From assembly GCA_921293015.1 (NCBI GenBank), contig OV121086.1, forward strand, positions 35,401,194 through 35,465,193: a stretch of 64,000 bases of DNA. The letters are read 5' to 3'. Made by a program: the position numbers and the translations under genes. The notes below the pieces were generated by a model. The model worked only from the letters and a program-made list of their open reading frames with translations. It ran no database searches and was not told the DNA's origin. This DNA comes from Phorcus lineatus (Eukaryota; Mollusca; Gastropoda; Trochida; Trochidae). Below, in pieces: positions 49,301 through 54,642 of the stretch (position 1 is the first letter of the stretch; each line of letters begins with the position of its first letter).

Positions 49301-51524
49301 GGCTATGAAAAAAATATATATTTGTTGTCAATTTCACTAAAAGCATGTTTTCTTTCGAACTCATTCATTGCACCTTTCCAAATTCACCTCTGCGTTTGTC
49401 ATCTCATTTCTAACTGACAGTGATGAAAGGTGTGACATATTTCTAAATATCTATTTTTGCATTTTTCACCCATAACGCCATTTTAAATGATACATTTTAC
49501 GATGCCTCCACAAGGCCTAGTTTGGGAATTATTTACCATGTGAATTAATTTACATGTTTACGATAATAGAAAAGGGAATAAATGTATTGTTTATATTGTT
49601 GATGTCAGGAGTACAGCTATTTCACATAAATACATGGAATTTTACTCAAGGAGTCCAGTGAACGTTGATTTTCAAAAAGCGTATGATTTCCAATAACAAT
49701 GAAAGCACAAGCAAAATTATTATATCAACAATTATTTCTGTTGTGTATGCCGGATAAAACATCTTGTTCAGTCTAGCACCACGCAATGTAGTTTTCTTTA
49801 CTATATCCAAAAATGTTACCTTCCGGTGACATAAAGGAAAAACGAATATCGCGGTTGACACTAAAAGTGCAACTCGATGTCGGAATGGGGAATATGCGCG
49901 TTTAGCAAAACACTACAATTTTTTTTGGTCTTCGTTACCCTTAAATTTGTCTCTCCTACAGGATCCACTTGTCAGCGGAATGTTAACGAATGTTGGTCAC
50001 AACCCTGCATGAATGGTGGCACATGCAACGACCTTATTAATTACCACACCTGCACATGCGCAATTGGCTACACAGGTAAATCCTAAAACTTTAATTCTCA
50101 TTTTCCCTTACCGATCTTTCATTTACCTGTACTCGTCGAAGATATTGCCGATTTGATATTTGACTCATGTTCATGATTTAAATCGGTTCAATAATTGCAC
50201 ATCAATATCGTTTTATTTGATATAAGAATAAAAATATGTGTCAAGCAGATTGAGCAGGAATTCAGATTGTTCGCGCATATAAAGACGTTTGGGATGAAGT
50301 TCAAATGAATGGAATATGTAAAATATTGTGTAACTTGTCTTGAAGTAAACCCTGTAAGAGGAATAAATGTTTTTAAGCAACACCTCTTTCGGTAAAGGTA
50401 CTCTTATGTTGCTTGAGACTATACTTCATAACCTTAATTACATGTCTTCCTCGAATTAGGGTTTAGATAATCAAACTGGTTGTTAAATGCAGACAGAAAA
50501 TTTCAAAAAAATATGTTCAGGAGTCTAGCTGCAATGATTATCTTAGTAGAGCTTTCGAAATTTATGTCAGGATTCGAAGCAGCAAGGCCTTTTCACTTTT
50601 ATCCATAAATGAAACACTAGGAAGTTTCAAATGTCTTTCGGATGGTATCGGATATTTCGATTTATTTTATGCGATGAGTTTTCGAAGAATCCATTTCAAT
50701 CCTAATCGCGTCATTTTTTCAATACTTACGAATAAATAGTCTCAAAAGACTTGCTTGTCATTGACAAAGATTCATTTGTGGTACAACCGGTTTTAACTTT
50801 TCAAAGGATTTCGAACTTTCTTCATCATGCTAAATCAGCGTATTTGAATCTACTCAGCTCCTTCCTTCTCAAGCCATGACATTGTTTTAATGGCTCTTAC
50901 TTAAGCCACACACAAACTTAATGAAACATACATGTACTCTGTGTCTTTTTAAGCACAAAACGACCATTCAGACACGAAAGATTGAATATACCTTGGAGAT
51001 TAAATAGTTGTTTCTTTGTGTTGATGTTATATATCTAATCATGAGACAAACTGGATTTCTCAAGTTAACAGGCTGAAGCTCTACTATCCGACACCCGTAC
51101 ACCGTTTCTGATCTGAAGGCCTCAGACCTGTCTCGGCTGTCTGACCTTTCATTATCTCATTTCCTTATAAATTCAACCAATCACATGGCCAATAGATATC
51201 GAATAGTGCCGACGATGACTTATGCTCATTGCTGATTGGCTGGATTAAACATGTGACTTGACGCGGCCGTATTTGGTACAATAGAACTAATTTTCAAAAG
51301 AATTCGTAGCGAGCGACCTAGATCTTACGTTCTGACCTCTCTTTCGAAACTTGTTTGCAGGACAACAGTGCGAGGTTGAAATAGACGAGTGTGATTCGTC
51401 CCCCTGTAGAAATGGCGGGACTTGCCTTGACCAGGTGGGAAAGTTCAACTGTGTGTGTCCTATTCACTGGGCCGGCGACTTGTGCGAGAAATCCCTAACT
51501 GACTGTGGACTTGATCCCTGCTAA
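19293..51524 (+). CDS. secreted MAM/EGF multidomain protein (20 coding exons, 1218 aa)
   Basis: Spliced gene assembled from GT..AG junctions. The exons total 3657 nt with consistent phases and no internal stop. Order by residue: signal peptide 1 to about 19; MAM1 ~24-196; MAM2 ~199-368; EGF1-5 ~369-555; MAM3 ~558-734; MAM4 ~737-906; EGF6-13 ~907-1212; then a six-residue partial EGF. Each MAM has the paired N-terminal cysteines (DCDFE....C), the central C-[YF]-..F-[WY]-[YF]-.-M segment and a terminal cysteine. Most EGF repeats carry the calcium-binding D/N-x-D/N-E-C motif and several the Asp/Asn hydroxylation consensus. No transmembrane segment or GPI signal, so it is probably an extracellular-matrix or secreted adhesion protein. 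MAM domains mediate protein contacts and calcium stiffens EGF arrays. The specific function is unknown; I cannot name an orthologue. Confidence 0.85.
20585..20716. mobile_element. small MITE with TTAA borders
   Basis: TTAAAGAACACT at the left is matched by AGTGTTCCTTTAA at the right (inverted, one base of difference). TTAA at each edge suggests a piggyBac-like target site. 132 bp, non-coding. Confidence 0.45.
21524..22318. mobile_element. 795-bp foldback transposon with 8-bp target duplication
   Basis: The left arm (21524-21904, 381 bp) is almost the exact reverse complement of the right arm (21949-22318, 370 bp) around a 44-bp spacer. The main difference is an extra 12 bp in the left arm near 21720. 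The termini read CACAGGCCCT, and the 8-bp sequence CTTTACAG flanks both sides (21516-21523 and 22319-22326). An 8-bp duplication fits hAT- or Mutator-type transposases acting in trans. Frames of 68-69 codons on the two strands of the arms are by-products of the symmetry. The high arm identity implies a recent insertion or continuing arm homogenisation. Confidence 0.9.
22550..22747 (+). CDS. MAM/EGF gene exon 2: MAM1, N-terminal part
   Basis: Phase 1 in, phase 1 out, 198 nt (tttttcag|CTGTC ... GACG|gtaaga). Encodes the MAM start [12 protein letters not shown] and the segment ending in [13 protein letters not shown]. Confidence 0.85.
22748..23303 (+). other. intron 2
   Basis: Phase 1. Contains a copy of repeat family B at 23123-23245; otherwise unremarkable. 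Confidence 0.75.
23123..23245 (+). repeat. interspersed repeat, family B, copy 2
   Basis: Shares aacggtaaaagga, ccgaaacg, aataaagaagttg and acttctagaatgccact with 13776-13965, but the first two blocks are in the opposite orientation there, so the copies are rearranged relative to each other. Confidence 0.55.
23304..23557 (+). CDS. MAM/EGF gene exon 3: MAM1, central part (254 nt)
   Basis: Starts in phase 1 after ttgcag and ends in phase 0 at TATCAG|gtaatt. Encodes NFMYAVRPI, then [12 protein letters not shown] with the third MAM cysteine. The length of 254 nt is shared with the central exon of all four MAM domains. Confidence 0.9.
23558..25025 (+). other. intron 3
   Basis: Phase 0. Two partial direct repeats of gttgaaggaaaacacact occur near 23949 and 24101, and family D repeat lies at 24470-24625. 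Confidence 0.7.
24470..24625 (-). repeat. interspersed repeat, family D, copy in intron 3
   Basis: Reverse complement of 48637-48790 through the blocks tactgttccttcatcca, tttctttgggctcctaat, gactgtat and acagtcatga. A fragment of the same family is at 15490-15540. Confidence 0.65.
25026..25107 (+). CDS. MAM/EGF gene exon 4: MAM1, C-terminal part (82 nt)
   Basis: Phase 0 in, phase 1 out (ttccag|GTTGCC ... TGCA|gtaagt). Encodes [20 protein letters not shown] and the closing KGVGC cysteine. Confidence 0.9.
25405..27233 (+). mobile_element. Helentron-like element with 145-bp tandem core
   Basis: The left end AGCTCATCAGGTCT opens into a hairpin (25409-25431), followed by a gtcc/atcc microsatellite (about 25450-25498). 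Eleven 145-bp units follow, then the right end AGTCTGATGAGCT (27204-27216), an imperfect inverted copy of the left end. Last comes a stem-loop AGAGCC/GGCTCT with a 3-nt loop (27219-27233) before a T-run. The layout parallels 511-1982 and 39213-39632. I recall repeats of this kind as common in bivalves. No replicase or helicase is present, so it is non-autonomous. Confidence 0.65.
25520..27080 (+). repeat. 145-bp tandem repeat, 11 units
   Basis: The word ccaaatgggg or its variants begins at 25616, 25761, 25906, 26050, 26195, 26340, 26485, 26630, 26775, 26920 and 27065, all but two intervals being exactly 145 bp. Each unit contains a pyrimidine tract ending in AG (cttcttctccag or ctttttccctag), a good match to a 3' splice site on the gene's sense strand. 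Minus-strand frames of about 65 codons beginning MTPVTPFGV are repeat artefacts. Confidence 0.9.
27623..27802 (+). CDS. MAM/EGF gene exon 5: MAM2, N-terminal part
   Basis: 180 nt, phase 1 in and out (atttacag|ATTTGCC ... AACG|gtgaaa). Encodes [14 protein letters not shown] and ends near [13 protein letters not shown]. The donor gtgaaa is weak. Confidence 0.85.
27803..29801 (+). other. intron 5
   Basis: Phase 1. A MITE starts 30 bases after the donor (27833-28067). The rest is AT-rich with no supported feature. Confidence 0.7.
27833..28067. mobile_element. MITE with about 30-bp inverted ends
   Basis: The block gattaaaatcgaccgt near the left end recurs inverted at 28047-28062, and the two ends match over about 30 bases with a few differences. 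The interior holds short polymerase-III B-box-like words (attcgaactc, tttgaatctc), which could mean a SINE remnant, but the case is weak. Confidence 0.55.
29802..30055 (+). CDS. MAM/EGF gene exon 6: MAM2, central part (254 nt)
   Basis: ttttcag|GTCATTTTGC ... TACGAT|gtaagt, phase 1 in and 0 out. Encodes [10 protein letters not shown] and the segment [12 protein letters not shown]. Same length and phase as exons 3, 11 and 14, although the sequence has diverged. Confidence 0.9.
30056..31610 (+). other. intron 6
   Basis: Phase 0. Its 3' end carries a 96-nt hairpin (31466-31561) only 50 nt before the acceptor; nothing else recognised. Confidence 0.7.
31466..31561. repeat. 46-bp-arm hairpin next to the exon 7 acceptor
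   Basis: Arms 31466-31511 and 31516-31561 are inverted copies with about 40 of 46 positions pairing around a TTTC loop. Probably a tiny MITE. It lies 49 nt upstream of the first base of exon 7. Confidence 0.8.
31611..31692 (+). CDS. MAM/EGF gene exon 7: MAM2, C-terminal part (82 nt)
   Basis: tttgcag|CTTGTC ... TGTG|gtacgt, phase 0 in and 1 out. Encodes [20 protein letters not shown] and the closing cysteine at KTYRC. Confidence 0.9.
31693..33856 (+). other. intron 7
   Basis: Phase 1. The first 120 bases after the donor (about 31708-31815) match one arm of the MITE at 52775-53112. A duplicated phrase atatttgaatctatcatta occurs near 32288 and 32333. No exon seen. Confidence 0.65.
31708..31815 (+). 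repeat. single arm of MITE family E
   Basis: Shares atcctgctaaat, tatatgaatccgctctc, taataccctgatc and cgctagctatctaa with the arms of the complete element at 52775-53112. No opposite arm is present. A more diverged copy lies near 50820-50895. Confidence 0.6.
33857..33993 (+). CDS. MAM/EGF gene exon 8: EGF1 and start of EGF2
   Basis: tttcag|AATGTG ... TGTATG|gtaggt, phase 1 in and 0 out (137 nt). Encodes a complete six-cysteine EGF ([12 protein letters not shown]...) and the first two cysteines of the next. A second GT four bases on is possible, but only the first donor keeps the EGF2 cysteine spacing after joining to exon 9. Confidence 0.85.
34327..34605. mobile_element. possible MITE with about 17-bp imperfect ends
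   Basis: CGCCCCATTTGTCAGAC at the left is matched by GTCTGACTATTGGGGCG at the right with a few mismatches. About 270 bp, non-coding. Confidence 0.45.
35020..35110 (+). repeat. diverged fragment of family C
   Basis: Matches the interior of the MITE at 17011-17490 through tatgatcgaaa, ggacaattgc (ggacagttgc) and gacttatcta, in the same order and orientation. Confidence 0.5.
36040..36135 (+). repeat. repeat shared with intron 14
   Basis: Matches about 42560-42680 through cggcaaggct, agcaagtca and gggctggcg in the same order. Confidence 0.45.
36825..37248 (+). CDS. MAM/EGF gene exon 9: rest of EGF2 and EGF3-5
   Basis: The longest exon (424 nt), ctttcag|AATTTAG ... AATAA|gtaagt with the last base in phase 1. 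Three consecutive calcium-binding EGF repeats start VDDC, IDEC and IDEC. The sequence is noticeably GC-richer than the neighbouring introns. Confidence 0.9.
37249..37980 (+). other. intron 9
   Basis: Phase 1, 732 bp, nothing recognised. Confidence 0.75.
37981..38172 (+). CDS. MAM/EGF gene exon 10: MAM3, N-terminal part
   Basis: 192 nt, phase 1 in and out (cttccag|GGAAGG ... GATG|gtagga). Encodes [14 protein letters not shown] and ends near [13 protein letters not shown]. It carries a four-codon insertion relative to MAM2 and MAM4. Confidence 0.85.
38173..38946 (+). other. intron 10
   Basis: Phase 1, 774 bp, nothing recognised. Confidence 0.75.
38947..39200 (+). CDS. MAM/EGF gene exon 11: MAM3, central part (254 nt)
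   Basis: gcttcag|GAAAGG ... TACCAG|gtgcgt, phase 1 in and 0 out. Encodes KAAYVQEGE and [17 protein letters not shown], closely resembling MAM1 and MAM4. A transposable element begins about 13 bases after its donor. Confidence 0.9.
39201..40001 (+). other. intron 11, half occupied by an element
   Basis: Phase 0. The Helentron-like element at 39213-39632 fills the first half; the second half is plain AT-rich sequence. Confidence 0.7.
39213..39632 (+). mobile_element. Helentron-like element, family F, single core unit
   Basis: Opens with a long hairpin (ATGTCTC...GAGACAT, about 39214-39243), then a gtcc-rich stretch, one core unit (gcataactcagaaa ... gtagatgtgcc) and a tail. It ends in GGGGAGACAT (39596-39605), an inverted copy of the start, followed by a perfect stem-loop TGTTTTTAC/GTAAAAACA (39607-39626). 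The same family, with several core units but lacking both ends, lies at 45425-45955. Confidence 0.65.
40002..40092 (+). CDS. MAM/EGF gene exon 12: MAM3, C-terminal part (91 nt)
   Basis: atttacag|CTTGCG ... TGCG|gtaagt, phase 0 in and 1 out. Encodes [20 protein letters not shown] and the closing cysteine at KGFNC. Three codons longer than the matching exons of the other MAM domains. Confidence 0.9.
40093..41026 (+). other. intron 12
   Basis: Phase 1, 934 bp. A short tggtac/tggtat repeat lies near 40945-40965; nothing else. Confidence 0.75.
41027..41206 (+). CDS. MAM/EGF gene exon 13: MAM4, N-terminal part
   Basis: 180 nt, phase 1 in and out (atcacag|ACTTAT ... TCTG|gtaaga). Encodes [14 protein letters not shown] and [20 protein letters not shown], close to MAM1. 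Confidence 0.9.
41207..42053 (+). other. intron 13
   Basis: Phase 1, 847 bp, AT-rich, nothing recognised. Confidence 0.75.
42054..42307 (+). CDS. MAM/EGF gene exon 14: MAM4, central part (254 nt)
   Basis: ttcacag|GCCATT ... TACGAG|gtaaga, phase 1 in and 0 out. Encodes [11 protein letters not shown] and [17 protein letters not shown]. Strongly similar to exon 3. Confidence 0.9.
42308..43162 (+). other. intron 14
   Basis: Phase 0. The segment about 42560-42680 shares a repeat with intron 8 (36040-36135). Confidence 0.7.
43163..43244 (+). CDS. MAM/EGF gene exon 15: MAM4, C-terminal part (82 nt)
   Basis: ctgcag|ATCGCT ... TGCA|gtgagt, phase 0 in and 1 out. Encodes [20 protein letters not shown] and the closing cysteine at SASEC. 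Confidence 0.9.
43245..44524 (+). other. intron 15
   Basis: Phase 1. Holds the transposase remnant at 43745-44120; the rest shows nothing. Confidence 0.7.
43745..44120 (-). pseudogene. decayed mariner-like transposase C-terminus
   Basis: On the minus strand one frame contains [13 protein letters not shown] followed by a stop, resembling the C-terminal CI..GNYVE stretch of mariner/SETMAR-type transposases. Upstream codons are broken by stops and frameshifts. A GGGACACACC motif just beyond could be the element's terminal repeat. Recognition rests on a short motif, so it is tentative. Confidence 0.45.
44525..44702 (+). CDS. MAM/EGF gene exon 16: EGF6 and most of EGF7
   Basis: ccccag|TGTGCA ... 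TACAG|gtaaac, phase 1 in and phase 2 out (178 nt). Encodes [12 protein letters not shown]... and [15 protein letters not shown]. This is the only phase 2 junction in the gene, placed between the third and fourth cysteines of EGF7. Confidence 0.85.
44703..46660 (+). other. intron 16
   Basis: Phase 2, about 2 kb. Holds the truncated family F tandem repeat (45425-45955). Confidence 0.65.
45425..45955 (+). repeat. family F tandem repeat, about 3 units, ends missing
   Basis: Three copies of the block caccaaatttggtacaca ... gtagatgtgccttttggggg, spaced about 155-165 bp (markers at 45491, 45646 and a shortened third near 45812), then a tail matching 39440-39530 (gatattttgtca, ttaaccaaaac, aaagtttatgtt). 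The terminal hairpins seen at 39213-39632 are absent. Confidence 0.7.
46661..46874 (+). CDS. MAM/EGF gene exon 17: end of EGF7, EGF8 and start of EGF9
   Basis: cttccag|CTGCGT ... GACGAG|gtaggt, phase 2 in and 0 out (214 nt). Restores EGF7 as [14 protein letters not shown], encodes EGF8 and the first three cysteines of EGF9. Its last 16 bases and the donor resemble the unit of the minisatellite that follows. Confidence 0.9.
46875..48321 (+). other. intron 17, largely a donor-derived minisatellite
   Basis: Phase 0. After about 470 bases with degenerate copies of the exon 17 end and donor comes a regular 32-bp array (47342-48118), then three further degenerate copies. Confidence 0.75.
47342..48118 (+). 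repeat. 32-bp minisatellite, 24 units
   Basis: Unit core caggttggaagaatatagtc; ttggaagaat occurs at 47351 and every 32 bases to 48087. Variants alternate atag/gtag and cac/cat. A rare cttcaacc variant occurs at 47467 and 47691, exactly seven units apart, hinting at a higher-order repeat. Flanking degenerate units (about 47070-47330 and 48100-48200) read cacttgcaaggacgaggttg and match the exon 17 boundary. Confidence 0.9.
48322..48589 (+). CDS. MAM/EGF gene exon 18: end of EGF9, EGF10 and most of EGF11
   Basis: ttttcag|ATCAAC ... ACTG|gtaagt, phase 0 in and 1 out (268 nt). Completes EGF9, encodes calcium-binding EGF10 (IDEC...CINGGTC) and EGF11 up to its FTG turn. Confidence 0.9.
48590..49961 (+). 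other. intron 18
   Basis: Phase 1. Family D repeat at 48637-48790; otherwise AT-rich. Confidence 0.7.
48637..48790 (+). repeat. interspersed repeat, family D, copy in intron 18
   Basis: Reverse complement of 24470-24625. The two lie about 24 kb apart in the same transcript in opposite orientation, so they could pair in the pre-mRNA. Confidence 0.65.
49962..50075 (+). CDS. MAM/EGF gene exon 19: last cysteine of EGF11 and EGF12
   Basis: cctacag|GATCCA ... ACAG|gtaaat, phase 1 in and out (114 nt, the classic length of a shuffled EGF exon). Encodes STC, then [16 protein letters not shown] through GYTG. Confidence 0.9.
50076..51360 (+). other. intron 19
   Basis: Phase 1. A diverged arm of MITE family E lies near 50820-50895; nothing else recognised. 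Confidence 0.7.
51361..51524 (+). CDS. MAM/EGF gene exon 20: end of EGF12, EGF13 and truncated EGF stub, stop
   Basis: tttgcag|GACAAC to TAA (164 nt). Encodes QQC, a full EGF13 ([15 protein letters not shown]...), then DCGLDPC and TAA. The final stub has only the first two of six EGF cysteines, so the protein seems cut short inside a repeat. No membrane anchor follows. Confidence 0.85.
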
Positions 51525-51552
51525 TAAAATTTTGGATATTGATGGCAATAAA
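51523..51552 (+). promoter_or_regulatory. polyadenylation signals overlapping the stop codon
   Basis: AATAAA at 51523-51528 shares two bases with the TAA stop (51522-51524), and a second AATAAA lies at 51547-51552. The 3' untranslated region would be only a few tens of bases. Confidence 0.6.
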
Positions 51553-51569
51553 TTTAATTTTGAACTATA

Positions 51570-52770
51570 GGAACTTGTGCATTTTCACTTTGAAAGAGGG
51601 AGATGAAGTGACTATGTCATATGATATGGTACAACTTCCCACTGTACTTTAGTAAGAATGCCTGCGAGTTATTTTTGGTAAATTACCGTGCTGTTTAAAG
51701 TTACCAATAATGGATAATCCTGCAGATTAACAACAGGGTGTGCAACTCCCAAGAATTTAAGCCAGACCACAGGGCTGGCTAGCTAAAAAATTTGCCAGCC
51801 CTGACCGAAACTTGCCTGCCCACTAAACTTTAATATTTATCTGTGACTATTATCAAATTCAAAATTGAATATGAATACTACATCTTTAATAAAACAGTCG
51901 CAAAGCAATAAAGAGAATTTCCAAAACTTGTTTGATCAGTTTTGAGTTTAAATCATATCTTTGGGCTTATCACCTGTTTATACAAATAGCTCAGAGCATG
52001 GTAAAGTCTAAAGTAGGTGGTCGACGAATGGATAGGAATTAGAATATACCTCGATAGAGGGGAAATTCTAACTGGTCGAATGTAGCATTTGCTCGTCCTT
52101 GTAAACGCTACACTTTTACGCTTTGTTAAGGTTATAAAACAAGTATCCTCGGTAATATCTATCATTCATCTTTACTTGTGCATAATTTCATTGAGAACAT
52201 TCAGAGTATTTCAGATGATCATTTTGAAAAGGCATAACTTTTACCCGACCGGAGGACAGTAGTCCGAGTTGAAAACAACTTGTTCCGGGCGGTCGGGTAG
52301 GCAGGTATTTTGAACGCTGTTAACAATGCACCTGCCTGTTAAACAGCAGTCAACAAGGGTGGACACTTGCTACGCTAATGTTTGAAAAATATATACTTGG
52401 AACGCCAACAAATTTTAACAAACAGATACCTTTTTTCTCCCGATAAAATGCCATGAAACCTATTTTCCTCTTGTCAGGGACAATTTCCTTTAAGGAAGAA
52501 ATATCGGTATAGGTACCAAAGCCAATGGGGGTATTAAACCGAGATTTGATATATCGATGGTCCGATGTGATGGCAAGATTGCATGCCCTAAAAACTATTT
52601 TCATAATCATCTCCAGAAAGAAAGTCTGGAAGGTTGAATTATGTTGTACAGATACCTTGCAGTTGATCATTTTTGATTTGGTGAACTTGTATATCCAAAA
52701 TATTGTCCCTAGATGCCTCGCCTAAGGAAGCTCTTGAATCTTTTCCAGAATAATGCAAAAGGTTATTCAA
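51570..52770. other. intergenic between the MAM/EGF and PLCXD genes
   Basis: No gene seen. A 10-bp perfect stem-loop CAGGGCTGGC/GCCAGCCCTG (14-nt loop) lies at 51770-51803, and a GC-rich inverted pair acccgaccg/cggtcgggt at about 52244-52290. Both probably come from old transposons. Confidence 0.5.
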
Positions 52771-52774
52771 GAGG

Positions 52775-53112
52775 CACCATCCTGCTAAATAAAGGGTATA
52801 TGAATCCGCTCTCGCTCATTCTTAATACCCTAGTTGATCTCTTTCGGGCCAAATGCCTCGTACCGCTGTATCGGCTTGATATTCGTGGCTTCGTTCACAT
52901 GCTACTATTTCAGCCAGTGGAATGTCGTTATGCAAGGAGCGTGAAGCTACTATATTGAACTCAACGGATTTTCCATCCGGGTTGTGCCGCTGTTGCTGAG
53001 TTGTTCCATCGGCTGGTTAGATAGCTAGCGATGCGAGACTTTTGGCTAGAAGGCGATCAGGGTATTAGGAAGGAGCGAGATTCATATATGCTTAATTAGC
53101 AGGACGAAGAGG
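52775..53112. mobile_element. MITE family E, complete, about 95-bp inverted arms
   Basis: The left arm (about 52775-52870) and right arm (about 53015-53112) are inverted copies sharing cctgctaa, tatatgaatc, taataccct and gatctcttt-like blocks. Solo arms occur at 31708-31815 and, more diverged, 50820-50895. An 81-codon frame across the left arm is not a gene. Confidence 0.65.
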
Positions 53113-53550
53113 CACTTACCATGTTTTGTTCTCATTTCAAAATTATTCATTAGTTTTAGCTAAATATATTTTCTTCGGTAAATCATCTATATACCTGTAG
53201 ACTCAACCTTATTACCCAAAGTCAAATAATAAGTGTCACGTATCAAGCGAAAACTACATGCAGACATTTTAATGTAAACATCTTTAATCACCGAGGGGTT
53301 GGAGGGGGAGAAGGTTTAGCAATTGGTAACATTTGTTCGAATGTTTGTGATATTCCTTTATTTTCATAAAAATAGCGTGTAACAGTGTCTTAAATGGAAT
53401 TGATACAGTTAAGAAAAACAATTCTACCTCGGAAAAGGCTAAGACCCTAGCTAATTGGGAGGAAAAGCCTGAGGAGTCAAATGATTAGGAGTTTTTCTCC
53501 GGACAATCAGTGTCTACAACTTTAAAACATCAGAGTTTGAATGCTCTCTG

Positions 53551-53710
53551 TATTTAATCGATAGTAAGGAAACGGTCCAATGGCTTTTCATTCTTCATAA
53601 ACAATATAGTTGTAGTTTATTCACTGTGTGTATATAATCGATAGTAAGGAAACGGTCCAATGGCTTTTCATTCTTCATAAATAATATAGTTGCAGTTTAT
53701 TCACTGTGGG
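53551..53710. repeat. 80-bp tandem duplication at the PLCXD 3' end
   Basis: The block beginning atcgatagtaagg at 53557 recurs at 53637 with only a few changes. Each copy includes tttatt, a polyadenylation signal on the minus strand, just beyond the PLCXD stop codon at 53732. Confidence 0.85.
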
Positions 53711-53731
53711 TTTAATGTTTTCAGCATTCAT

Positions 53732-54642
53732 CTATGCCTTCCGCACAACCGTACAGTATGTACCGTAAATCTCCTCTTTAGCGTCAAAGCTTTTCGTGTT
53801 GTTGACTGCAAGCACAGCTGGAACGAAGTTGGAATTCTCTACAAAATCTGCAAGACATATATTAATTCTTGACTCCCCCGGTGCTTTATCTTTCAACCAA
53901 CTAGCAAAGGCAGTGGTAGCAGTATGAGCAACGCTTTCGAGTGAGCCAAAGACATTCCTCAAAATGGTTGACACTTTAGGTGTCACACAGCCCTGCCACA
54001 CATGAAACCCAAAACCAGGGGATCGTCTTTTACTCGAATAGTAGGTTTCAAGATAAGCAATCAAACTTTGCACGTTGTCAGTGTTCGGCCAAGGGGAATG
54101 GATGACGGTTTTGTTCCATATGTTTGGAAAGCTAGCTGCATTGAACGGGTTGTGGTAGATGAGAATGATTCTCCCAGGATTGTTCCACACATTGGACAGG
54201 GTTAGACTCCAGAGTCTGTACTGGTACCCGTTAACTGGTACCAACAAGTCTCCTATGGTATCAACGATCTGCCCTAATAAATGATCATGATCTGATGGAG
54301 TCATATTATAGAAATGATTCATGTCCAGTATGGCTACTTCTGATGGGTTCTCTTTAAAGAAAGGTTTGATTGCTTCAAGTGCATTCGTTACACTATCGCC
54401 GTACAGTCCATGAAGAAACTGGAATTCTTCTGTGTTTGTTCTTTTGCACACTCGGAGGTCGAAATACCGGATGCCAGCTTGGAGTTGGTCAAACATGGAC
54501 GATCGTTGGGTCACTGACCACTTCCGGATGAAAGTGATGCCAGCCCCGCAGCAAGATTGTCCCAACTTCCGGATAGCTTGAGGCTGGTCGATTGCCACTC
54601 CCTGACGTATATCCAGTGCAGCAGAGAAAGAGTTATGGGAAC
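53732..54642 (-). CDS. PLCXD-like gene, exon 2 (catalytic)
   Basis: Begins after the acceptor tttcag at GTTCCC and runs to TAG at 53734-53732. Carries nearly the whole catalytic domain in one exon. An ATG-initiated frame starting at 54598 (the exon's internal GTG read as a start) would miss the first catalytic histidine, so the spliced model is preferred. Confidence 0.9.

Noticed and set aside
51770..51803. Stem-loop as a transcription terminator of the MAM/EGF gene
   Set aside because: Animal genes end by cleavage and polyadenylation; AATAAA signals are already present at 51523 and 51547. The stem is more likely a repeat remnant.
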